From positions 186,001 to 250,000 of the forward strand of contig NZ_JARTVY010000004.1 of the NCBI RefSeq assembly GCF_031450805.1: DNA of 64,000 bases. Direction: 5' to 3'. Below the pieces are notes generated by a model. It was given only the letters and a program-made list of their open reading frames with translations. It was not told where the DNA came from and searched no databases. Source of the stretch: Caballeronia sp031450805 (lineage in GTDB: Bacteria; Pseudomonadota; Gammaproteobacteria; Burkholderiales; Burkholderiaceae). The translations under genes were made by a program, and so were the position numbers. Shown piece after piece: positions 25,759 through 33,623 of the stretch. How positions within the stretch are numbered: position 1 is the stretch's first letter; each line of letters starts with the position of its first letter.

Positions 25759-27102
25759 ATGGACCTTGAAACTCGCACCATGAAGCGCGTGATGCTTCGT
25801 CTCGTGCCGTTCCTGATTCTGTGCTACTTCATCGCCTATCTCGATCGCGTCAACGTCGGCTTTGCTGCACTGCAAATGAATAAGGCGCTCGGCTTTTCCG
25901 CGAGCGCCTTCGGCTTTGGAGCCGGCATTTTCTTCATCGCCTATTTCTTCTTCGAAGTCCCGTCGAACTTACTGCTCGAACGCTTCGGCGCGAGAAAGTG
26001 GATCGCGCGGATCATGTTCACGTGGGGTGTGCTCGCGGCGTTGATGGCCTACATTCCCCATATTGCGCAAGCAACGGGTCTGTCGAATGCTTACGTGTTC
26101 TATGGCTTGCGCGTGTTGTTGGGCGTCGCGGAAGCGGGCTTCTTTCCCGGCATCATCTATCTGCTGACGCTTTGGTTCCCGGCGAAGTATCGCGGACGCG
26201 TGGTGGGCTACTTCATGGCGGCCATTCCGCTGTCGACCGTGATCGGCGGCCCCATCTCCGGCGCGTTGCTGCAGATGGACGGCATCGGCGGCATGCAGGG
26301 CTGGCAATGGCTCTATCTGATCGAAGCGCTGCCCGCGCTCGTGCTCGCATTCGTCGTGTTCTTCTATCTCACCGACAAGCCCCAGAACGCACACTGGCTT
26401 GCCGACGATGAACGCAACTGGCTCGTCGACCGGCAGGCGCAAGAGCGCGCGCATCGCGAAGCAGTGCATTCCTTCAGCGTGAAGGAAGCAATCCTCAATC
26501 CGCGCGTGCTGGCGATCGCACTCATCTATTTCGGTGCGAACGCAACCAACTATGGCCTGAGCTTTTTCTTGCCGCAGATCGTCAAGGCGTTCGGGTTGTC
26601 CAATCTGCAGACCGGCTTCGTGACGTCCCTGCCATATGCGGTCGGCGTCATTAGCATGGTCCTGTGGGGACGCCATTCGGATCGCAAACTCGAACGACGC
26701 TGGCACGTCGCAATCGCGTTGATGGTCGCAGCGGGCGGCATTGCGGCTTCTGCCGGACTCGACAATCCGGTCCTCAAGATGATCGCGTTGTCGATTGCGG
26801 GCTTTGGAATTTTTGGCTGCTTGCCGGTGATCTGGACGTTGCCTGCATCGTTCCTGTCCGGCGCGGCGGCAGCGGGCGGCATTGCCGCAATCAACTCTCT
26901 CGGCAACCTCGCGGGCTTCTTCGGGCCGTATGCAATGGGCTGGATCAAGGACAGCACCGGCGGCTTCGGCGCGGGTCTGCTTTGCCTCGCAGGAGCCGGT
27001 ATGGTCGGCGTCGCGGCTGTGTTGTTGCTGCATCATGACTCGGCACTGGAGACAATATCCGGCGCACAAGACATCCAGGACGGCGAACCTGTCCGGTCTT
27101 AG
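25759..27102 (+). CDS. MFS transporter, anion:cation symporter family
   Basis: 447 aa, about 12 membrane segments. Starts MDLETRTMKRVMLRLVPFLI; LCYFIAYLDRVNVGFAAL and GVAEAGFFPGIIYLLTLWFP are typical of the family (tartrate, phthalate, glucarate carriers). It follows the lactonase gene by about 150 bases, so it may carry aldarates or uronates. AGGAG precedes the ATG at 25759. There is no operator like those further upstream, so it may be read through from udh. Confidence 0.88.
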   Translation: MDLETRTMKRVMLRLVPFLILCYFIAYLDRVNVGFAALQMNKALGFSASAFGFGAGIFFIAYFFFEVPSNLLLERFGARKWIARIMFTWGVLAALMAYIPHIAQATGLSNAYVFYGLRVLLGVAEAGFFPGIIYLLTLWFPAKYRGRVVGYFMAAIPLSTVIGGPISGALLQMDGIGGMQGWQWLYLIEALPALVLAFVVFFYLTDKPQNAHWLADDERNWLVDRQAQERAHREAVHSFSVKEAILNPRVLAIALIYFGANATNYGLSFFLPQIVKAFGLSNLQTGFVTSLPYAVGVISMVLWGRHSDRKLERRWHVAIALMVAAGGIAASAGLDNPVLKMIALSIAGFGIFGCLPVIWTLPASFLSGAAAAGGIAAINSLGNLAGFFGPYAMGWIKDSTGGFGAGLLCLAGAGMVGVAAVLLLHHDSALETISGAQDIQDGEPVRS

Positions 27103-27283
27103 CGAGCGATAAAGGAACGCACGCCGATTTCCTTGCAAATCGCAAGCCGGCTTTAGCGCGGTAAGGCAAGCAAGCTCCGTCAAGCTGCGCTAATGTCTAT
27201 GCTTTTCGCCTCTCGCGTGCGAAGGTGCTCGAGCCTTCGCACACCTCTTTCGAAAAGCAATCGACGGCAAGGAGATTTCCCCG

Positions 27284-28261
27284 ATGGACTACGTGAAACT
27301 CGGCACGACCGGGCTGGAAGTGTCGCGGCTCTGCCTTGGATGCATGACTTTCGGTGTGCCCGAGCGTGGCACGCATCCGTGGACGCTCAATGAGGAGCAA
27401 AGCCGTCCCATCATTCGGCAGGCACTCGACGCCGGCATCAATTTCTTCGATACCGCCAATACTTACTCCGATGGCACATCGGAAGAGATCGTGGGCCGAG
27501 CGTTGCGCGAGATGACCAAGCGCGATGACATCGTCATTGCGACGAAGGTTTTCAATCGCATGCGGCCCGGCCCGAACGGCGTGGGCCTTTCGCGCAAGGC
27601 GATCTTCAACGAAATCGACAACAGCCTGAAGCGGCTAGGCACTGACTACGTCGATCTCTATCAGATTCACCGATGGGACTACACGACGCCGATCGAAGAG
27701 ACGCTCGAGGCGCTGCACGATGTCGTCAAAGCGGGCAAGGCGCGTTATATCGGCGCATCGTCGATGTATGCGTGGCAATTCAGCAAGGCGCTCTACACGT
27801 CGCGGGCGAACGGCTGGACTGAGTTCAAGACGATGCAAAACCACTTGAACCTGCTTTATCGCGAAGAGGAGCGCGAGATGCTGCCCCTATGCGAGGACCA
27901 GGGCATCGGCGTATTGCCCTGGAGTCCGCTTGCGCGCGGCCGTCTCACGCGTGAATGGGACGCGACCAGTGAGCGTCAGCAAACGGATGCCTTCGGCAGC
28001 ACGCTTTATCAAACGCATGATGCAGACCGGGCCGTAGTCGAAGCGGTTGCGGCCGTAGCGCAGGCGCGCGGTGTGCCGCGCGCTCAGGTGGCGCTTGCCT
28101 GGGTGGCCCAGAAATCGCCTGTTAGCGCGCCGATCATCGGAGCCTCGAAGCCGAATCACGTGAGCGATGCGGTTGCCGCGTTGTCGCTTCGTCTGACGGC
28201 TGATGAGATCGCGCAACTCGAAGCGCCCTATGTGCCACATGCGGTAGCGGGCTTCAAGTAA
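27284..28261 (+). CDS. Aldo/keto reductase
   Basis: 325 aa TIM-barrel NADPH-dependent oxidoreductase. The catalytic tetrad is visible: Asp and Tyr in NFFDTANTYSDG near residue 55, Lys in IATKVFN and His in YQIHRWD. SPLARGRLTR and the C-terminal APIIGASKPNHV (cofactor phosphate pocket) fit. Similar to YajO/Tas-type reductases. AAGGAG precedes the ATG. Whether it belongs to the hexuronate locus is unclear. Confidence 0.92.
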   Translation: MDYVKLGTTGLEVSRLCLGCMTFGVPERGTHPWTLNEEQSRPIIRQALDAGINFFDTANTYSDGTSEEIVGRALREMTKRDDIVIATKVFNRMRPGPNGVGLSRKAIFNEIDNSLKRLGTDYVDLYQIHRWDYTTPIEETLEALHDVVKAGKARYIGASSMYAWQFSKALYTSRANGWTEFKTMQNHLNLLYREEEREMLPLCEDQGIGVLPWSPLARGRLTREWDATSERQQTDAFGSTLYQTHDADRAVVEAVAAVAQARGVPRAQVALAWVAQKSPVSAPIIGASKPNHVSDAVAALSLRLTADEIAQLEAPYVPHAVAGFK

Positions 28262-28291
28262 TCCGTGTGCCGATAGGGCTGCGATTAGCGG

Positions 28292-29866
28292 TCACAATTG
28301 TGACTCTATCGGCAGGATGCCAAGCATCCATATCGTTGCACGCTTGAATGAGGATACGTCGGGCTCGTGCTCCAGGGTTTTAGTCGTGCCGTCTGCGTCC
28401 GTATCGATCCACACCATGTGCTGACTGCCATCGCCGTTTGCCTGCAGTTCGACACGCCATGCAATGCGGTCGATCTTCATTCCGATGCCATCCGCCACTT
28501 CTCGCGCTGCCGCCGCGCTTTCGCAATACACGCCGATCTCCGTATTCAGTTCGACCGAACGCGGGTCGAGATTCATCGAGCCGATGAAGATTCGCTCACG
28601 GTCGAACACATAGGTCTTTGCATGCAGTGAGGCCTTCGACGATCCGAACATCGATTTCTTCTCTTTGTTCTCATCCTTTCCATCGCCGGATGCGACGGGC
28701 TTTAGCTCGTAAAGTCGCACGCCCGCCTCGAGCATGTCCTTGCGATAGCGTTGATATCCCGCATGGACCGCTGAAACGTCGGTCGCCGCTAAGGAATTGG
28801 TCAGCACGGTGACGCGCACGCCACGCGCCGTCATGGAGCGTAGCCATTGCACGCCGACTTCGCGCGGAACGAAATAGGGCGAGACGATCAGCAGTTCATG
28901 CTCGGGCTGCAGCTTTAGCGCCCTGAACTTCGATATCAACCGGCCTTCGCTGTCGTCGGTGGCGCGCGTGATTTTCGCGGGATCGTCATAAAGCAGAATG
29001 GCCTTGCCCCACACGAACGATGCATCGCGCGATTCGATCACTTGCGCGATGCGTTGTCTTGTCTGTGCGACATAGGGTGAGTGCGCCTCCGAGAGAAGAT
29101 ATGCATCGAGTGCTTCGCGATAACTTGCAAGCGCGTGCGCGTCCGCATGACGGCCGACGAGGCTCTGGATCGGATAGGCGGCATCGGAGTTCCAATAAAG
29201 ATCGAACGCATCGGATACTTGCCGCACGACAGGGCCATGTACGAATACATCGAGATCGCCGAATGAAATGGTGCTTGACGCGCCGAAGTATTCATCGCCT
29301 ATGTTTCTTCCGCCGAGAATGGCGACCTGGTTGTCGGCGATAAACGACTTGTTGTGCATGCGCCGATTCACTCTAAAGAATTCGACTGCAGAGCCCAGGC
29401 GCTTGAAGCTGCGGTTAGCCACCGGATTGAATAGCCGGACTTGAACATTCGGATGCGACGCAAGCGCAAGCAGGAGATCGTCGTCGGCATTCGTGCCGAG
29501 ATCGTCGAGCAGCAGTCGCACGCGCACGCCGCGATCCGCCGCGCGAAGCATGGATGCAGCCATTGCGCGACCGGTGAGATCGTCGTGCCAGATGTAGTAC
29601 TGGAGATCCAGCGAACGGTCAGCAGTTTCCGACAGCAGAACGCGAGCGACGAGCGCGTCCATTCCGTCGGGCAAGAGATGAAATGCATTGTCGCCCGGAT
29701 GCGCGGCTTCGCTTGCGAGGACGGTCTGGCCCAGGCGCGTATCCGATGTCGGCTCGATTGCATGACTCGATACCCGGCCGCTTTGAGGCGGCAGGCTTGC
29801 GCATGCGGTCATCAAGGCGCACATCGCAATGGCGTAAAGCAATCGAACCCACGCTTGCTCGAGCAT
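28292..29866 (-). CDS. ClsC-like phospholipase D family lipoprotein
   Basis: 524 aa with two HxKxxxxD motifs: RRMHNKSFIADNQVAILGG near residue 170 and KASLHAKTYVFDRERIFIGS near 405. This is the arrangement of cardiolipin synthase C (YmdC). The N-terminus has a hydrophobic stretch ending CALMTACAS, a lipobox-like sequence, so it may be membrane-anchored. AGGAGG lies 8 bases before the ATG at 29866 but only 2 before the ATG at 29872, so 29866 is preferred. It is 12 bases downstream of the TAXI gene and probably in one operon with it. Confidence 0.88.
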   Translation of the reverse strand: MLEQAWVRLLYAIAMCALMTACASLPPQSGRVSSHAIEPTSDTRLGQTVLASEAAHPGDNAFHLLPDGMDALVARVLLSETADRSLDLQYYIWHDDLTGRAMAASMLRAADRGVRVRLLLDDLGTNADDDLLLALASHPNVQVRLFNPVANRSFKRLGSAVEFFRVNRRMHNKSFIADNQVAILGGRNIGDEYFGASSTISFGDLDVFVHGPVVRQVSDAFDLYWNSDAAYPIQSLVGRHADAHALASYREALDAYLLSEAHSPYVAQTRQRIAQVIESRDASFVWGKAILLYDDPAKITRATDDSEGRLISKFRALKLQPEHELLIVSPYFVPREVGVQWLRSMTARGVRVTVLTNSLAATDVSAVHAGYQRYRKDMLEAGVRLYELKPVASGDGKDENKEKKSMFGSSKASLHAKTYVFDRERIFIGSMNLDPRSVELNTEIGVYCESAAAAREVADGIGMKIDRIAWRVELQANGDGSQHMVWIDTDADGTTKTLEHEPDVSSFKRATIWMLGILPIESQL

Positions 29867-29878
29867 TTGCATCGCCTC

Positions 29879-31234
29879 CTAAGCCGTGTGTTTTTCCTTT
29901 CGCGACGCAGTGGCCAGTCGCGAGCGCACGAAGCCGATATGCTCGCGGAGCACGTAAAGTGCATCGGCATACGCTAGCGGGAGCTTGAGCGTATCCAGCG
30001 ATTCTTCGATGTAATCCAGTTCCACGAGCAACGCATGCCGCTCGTCATCGCTCGACATATGCATGGCGCCTCGCTCCACGGCGAGGAGCGCGCCGTAATA
30101 GCGATAAATGCGCGAGCGCACTCGCCATCGGTACAGCGCGGGCACGAGACGCAGCGCCGGAAAAATCAGTACCGCGACGGGCAGGAGCAAAACGAGCGCA
30201 CGATCGGCGATGTTCGCAAGCCAGAATGGCAGTGCCCGATAAAGAAAACTCTTTCCCGAGCGGAAGTAGCGGCTTGCATCCTCGCTAATGGGGAACTCAT
30301 GCGCAACGGGACTCGGGAACTGACCTGCGCGCTGCAATAGCCCGGCCATGCCATGCACCTCCTGCGCAGCTTCGATCAGCAAGTCCGAGAGGGCCGGGTG
30401 CAGGCTCGTGCGCGCCACGAGCTCCACTGTCGGGCTGATCAGATGCACGGTCTGCGGCGGAATGCGTCGTCCAAGATCGAGCACGCCGGGCGGCAATTCG
30501 ATCTCGTCGAGATACGGAAAGATTCGTGTATAAGCGCGCGCTTCGTTGAAGTCCATTACCGATATGCCGGGCACCTTAAGCAAGCGGAGCATGAGTCCGC
30601 GCGTGGCCGAATCACCGCTAAGAAATACGGCGTCTGCTTCGTCGCTGACGAGTTGAGTGGCCGCCTGCAGGCCATCGGTCGGAAGAAGCTGTGTGCTGCC
30701 GCCGGGCGTGATGCCGTTCGCTTCGAGCAGTTTCAGCGACAGCATGCGGGTGCCGCTGCCTGCGCGTCCGACTGCAACGCGCTTGCCCTCCAGTTGCGAT
30801 AGCAGCGTAAGTCCCTTTCCCCGATAAAACACGACGATAGGGACATACGACACGCTGCCGAGCGACATCAGCGACAACGCCTGCTCCTTGGTCGCGATGC
30901 CGCCCTGCACGAGCGCAAGGTCCACCTGAACGTTGGGATCGAGCAGACGCTCGAGGTTTTGCACGGAGCCATCGGAAGGCAGCACCTCGAGCGTGATGCC
31001 GTTGCGCGCAAGTACCTTCGCGTATTGCTGCGCGGTCTGATAAAGCGAGCTGTCGGGCTGGCCCGCGCTGATGGTGATCGTCCGGGGCGGCGCAGGGTTG
31101 ACTAGCCAGACGACGAGCGCAGTCGCGAGCGCAAAGGCAAGCAGGAGAGGCCCGACCGTCCACGTGAGGTCGTGCAAGATCCCTTTCGCATGGTCTGGTG
31201 GCAGGTGAGGGCGCTTCATGCGGTGCCGTGGCAT
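29879..31234 (-). CDS. TAXI-family solute-binding-like membrane protein
   Basis: 451 aa. One N-terminal membrane segment (LLLAFALATALVVWLVNP), then a TAXI/NMT1-type binding domain (TITISAGQPDSSLYQTAQQY; VGRAGSGTRMLSLKLLEANG) and a second hydrophobic segment near 350 (ALVLLLPVAVLIFPAL) with a cytosolic helical tail. TAXI proteins usually feed a TRAP transporter, but no DctQM partner gene lies nearby, so the role may be sensory. Start uncertain (31234 or 31219); the long upstream open frame to 31471 is not credible. Confidence 0.8.
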   Translation of the reverse strand: MPRHRMKRPHLPPDHAKGILHDLTWTVGPLLLAFALATALVVWLVNPAPPRTITISAGQPDSSLYQTAQQYAKVLARNGITLEVLPSDGSVQNLERLLDPNVQVDLALVQGGIATKEQALSLMSLGSVSYVPIVVFYRGKGLTLLSQLEGKRVAVGRAGSGTRMLSLKLLEANGITPGGSTQLLPTDGLQAATQLVSDEADAVFLSGDSATRGLMLRLLKVPGISVMDFNEARAYTRIFPYLDEIELPPGVLDLGRRIPPQTVHLISPTVELVARTSLHPALSDLLIEAAQEVHGMAGLLQRAGQFPSPVAHEFPISEDASRYFRSGKSFLYRALPFWLANIADRALVLLLPVAVLIFPALRLVPALYRWRVRSRIYRYYGALLAVERGAMHMSSDDERHALLVELDYIEESLDTLKLPLAYADALYVLREHIGFVRSRLATASRKEKHTA

Positions 31235-31388
31235 GAGCGGATCGCCCTCGATTCCTGCGCATCTGAAATGACACTGAGCATGTCGAGCCTGCTTTCTGAC
31301 GCAGCGTTGACTCGCAGTGTACCGCCAGCCGCCGCAAGAACGGCAGTGGTCACCGCATCGGCGAGGCCGACGCATTGGTATTCTGCAT

Positions 31389-32162
31389 TCAGGCCCAATG
31401 CGCCGGGACCCAGACCGTGCCGACCCAGTGACCGGGAACCCAAACCGCGGGTTGCTGTGCAGGCGCGACATAGACGGTAGCGGGCGGCGGAGGCGGCGGC
31501 GCTACGATCACCGCGGCAGTCGACACGGTCGCGCCCGTTACCACGGTCGTGCTATGCGAGACGTTCGTCGCCGTCGCCGATCCCGACGTCACGACGACGC
31601 CCGGCGCGACGCTCGTCGCACTGCCGGAATGGGCGACGGTGCCGCCGCCCGCTGTATCGACGGCGCCGTAGCGATTGCAGGTATAGCCGGCGCAATTCGT
31701 GAAAGCCGTATGGGTGGACGTGTTGCCGTTGGGACCGGTCACGGAGCCAGACGATGAATACTGCCCTGGTGCGCTGCGTGTCACGGTGTTCGCTGTGGTC
31801 GCGGTATTGCCGCCGGGGCCTGTCATGCTGCCGGTATGCGAGCACGCGCCGCCGGCGCAGCTCGTGTCGCCTGCATGCTGCACCGAGCGTCCATAGGGGC
31901 CATAGGCCGTACCTGAATTGGAGAACTGCCCCGGCGCGGTCCGCGTGACTGTGCCCGAATTCGTCGCAACGCCGCCCCACGGATTCACCACGCCGCCCGC
32001 GTGCGAGCAGCTTTCGCCGCCGCAGGAGCCGAAATGCGCACCGTTATATTCACCGCGCGCGGTGTACGCCGTGCCGCCGCGCGCCCAGCCCGCGAAAGCG
32101 GAGCCGCTCGATAATGCGAGGGCGGCCGCCGCAGCGACGATCATCATCCGGTGAATTGGCAT
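31389..32162 (-). CDS. Secreted Gly/Thr/Ser-rich Cys-repeat protein
   Basis: 257 aa. Signal peptide (MMIVAAAAALALSSGSAFA). The body is low-complexity with three Cys-pair motifs, SCGGESCSHAG, SCAGGACSHTG and NCAGYTCNRYG, each followed by Gly-rich segments, and two copies of V-T-R-(T/S)-A-P-G-Q-(F/Y). After a Pro run comes WVPGHWVGTVWVPAHW, like the WxxGxW repeat. Probably secreted or outer-envelope, with disulfide-closed loops. The function is unknown. Confidence 0.7.
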   Translation of the reverse strand: MPIHRMMIVAAAAALALSSGSAFAGWARGGTAYTARGEYNGAHFGSCGGESCSHAGGVVNPWGGVATNSGTVTRTAPGQFSNSGTAYGPYGRSVQHAGDTSCAGGACSHTGSMTGPGGNTATTANTVTRSAPGQYSSSGSVTGPNGNTSTHTAFTNCAGYTCNRYGAVDTAGGGTVAHSGSATSVAPGVVVTSGSATATNVSHSTTVVTGATVSTAAVIVAPPPPPPATVYVAPAQQPAVWVPGHWVGTVWVPAHWA

Positions 32163-32406
32163 TTTGGATGCGGACGAAACGCGCTTGCATGCAGCATTTG
32201 ATCTGTCGTTCACGGGATGTCCTGTTCGGTGCGTGGGCCACCCGGCGTTTCGGTGTGGCAATGAGGCTCACTATAGGACGCGGATTTCCCGCCGTCTTGT
32301 GCAGACTTGTTTCATGCGATGTCATCGGAGCGGCGCGATGGAATGCGGTATGCAATCGACGTTGCGGTACCGGATCACTGCGGGAACGTCGCGCTGCGGC
32401 ATGGCT

Positions 32407-32976
32407 TCATTCCCGCGAAGGGTGCGAGGCGCTTTCATCGCTGAGGGGCAGCATGGAAAAGAGGGCTTCGATCGCGGCGCTTGCCCGGCGCTTGCCATCG
32501 CTGCGCCCGACCGCCAGCTCGACGACAGCGAGGCCCACAACGAGCGCGTGGACCATCGCCACATGTTCCTTGCTGGCAGCGAGCCCCATCGCTTCGAGCA
32601 TGCGCGTGACGCGCGCCGCAATGGAATCCGCGAACTCGCGAAACAGGCTGCGTATGGAAGGTTCTTCGTCGGCGGCCTGCGCGAGCGCCATCAGCACGCG
32701 CGTGTTCTCGTGCCGCATGGCGACGCTAGCGATCGATGCCGCCGTGATCTTCGGCGATGCTTCGCTCGCGAAAGCATCAAGTGCACTGAGCTGGCCATCG
32801 ACGGCCGTGCGTGCGACAGCTTCGACCAGCGCGAGCCGCGTGGGAAAGTAGTAGGTGAGATGGCTCTGGCGCACGCCGGCGCGCCTGGCGACACGCGGCT
32901 GCGTGAAGCCGGCGTAGCCTTCTTCGCGCAACGTGGCGAGGGCGGCCTCGAGTATGGTTTGTCTGCGATCCTGCAC
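32407..32976 (-). CDS. TetR-family regulator
   Basis: 189 aa from a GTG at 32976 (V-Q-D-R-R-Q-T-I-L-E-A-A-L), preceded by GAGGC. HTH FTQPRVARRAGVRQSHLTYYF; the C-terminal domain is helical. The frame extends to a TTG at 33045, but that extension overlaps a likely promoter and operator (32999-33045), so it is probably not translated. Autorepression is likely. Other targets are unknown. Confidence 0.85.
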   Translation of the reverse strand: MQDRRQTILEAALATLREEGYAGFTQPRVARRAGVRQSHLTYYFPTRLALVEAVARTAVDGQLSALDAFASEASPKITAASIASVAMRHENTRVLMALAQAADEEPSIRSLFREFADSIAARVTRMLEAMGLAASKEHVAMVHALVVGLAVVELAVGRSDGKRRASAAIEALFSMLPLSDESASHPSRE

Positions 32977-32998
32977 GCTGGCTGCCTCGCGCGATGGG

Positions 32999-33045
32999 CT
33001 TGGTTGGTTGACCAAGACCTTATCGTGCGATGCTCGCAACGTCAA
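32999..33045 (-). promoter_or_regulatory. Promoter and operator of TetR gene
   Basis: On the minus strand: -35 TTGACG (33040-33045), 17-base spacer, -10 TAAGGT (33017-33022), then the inverted repeat CTTGGT-N6-ACCAAG (32999-33016) directly after the -10, ideal for autorepression. The -10 is a weak match. Confidence 0.5.
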
Positions 33046-33056
33046 CCATGCGCCCG

Positions 33057-33503
33057 TCAGGACTTGCCGTAGGAGGGTGGCTGCGGATTATGGGCTGGAT
33101 TCGTGTCTAGCTTGCGGACCTCGGTGATGAGGTCGCTCGTGCGTATCGCGAGTTCTTCGAGGTCCAGTTCGAGCGCATCCGCGATGGCCTTGTCGTAGAC
33201 TTCGTCGCCGTTTACGTACAGCGTGAAGGCATGCAGATACTTTGCTTGCTTGGCGGGATTCTCGATGGTTTCGCGTGTCCATCGATACAGCGGGTAATTC
33301 TCAGTGCCTTCGCGCTCGGCTTCGGCGACGTAATCGGCGAAAGCATCGAACTGGCACTTCAACGAAGCGCCGTGTCGCTGGAGCAACGTGTTGAGCGACG
33401 ACAGCGCCGCGTTGTTCCTGTCTTTGCGTGCCAGTTCCGCGTATCGCGGACTGAGCCGGATTCGCACCTGATACTGCCATTGGTCGTTTGGGCCGTCGTT
33501 CAT
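33057..33503 (-). CDS. Hypothetical protein, 148 aa
   Basis: Starts MNDGPNDQWQYQVRIRLSPR, with AAAGGAAG upstream. Soluble and charged, alpha/beta-like. No signal or membrane segment and no recognised motif. It lies between the TetR gene and a large hydrolase gene on the same strand; the promoter assigned to the TetR gene lies just downstream, so it is probably not part of that unit. Confidence 0.65.
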   Translation of the reverse strand: MNDGPNDQWQYQVRIRLSPRYAELARKDRNNAALSSLNTLLQRHGASLKCQFDAFADYVAEAEREGTENYPLYRWTRETIENPAKQAKYLHAFTLYVNGDEVYDKAIADALELDLEELAIRTSDLITEVRKLDTNPAHNPQPPSYGKS

Positions 33504-33623
33504 AGACGTCTTCCTTTCTTGAAGGGTGCAGTGGAGACCCATGCATGCGGTCCATCAGCCGGCGATAGAACTAGCGGATCGCTTCAGCATTCAGCATTCA
33601 TCATTCAACATGCAGCGTTCGAT

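Noticed and set aside
33045..33049. Using the TTG or ATG near 33045 as the TetR start
   Set aside because: The ATG at 33049 is out of frame, and the TTG coincides with a -35-like box upstream of an operator-like repeat; GTG at 32976 is more consistent.
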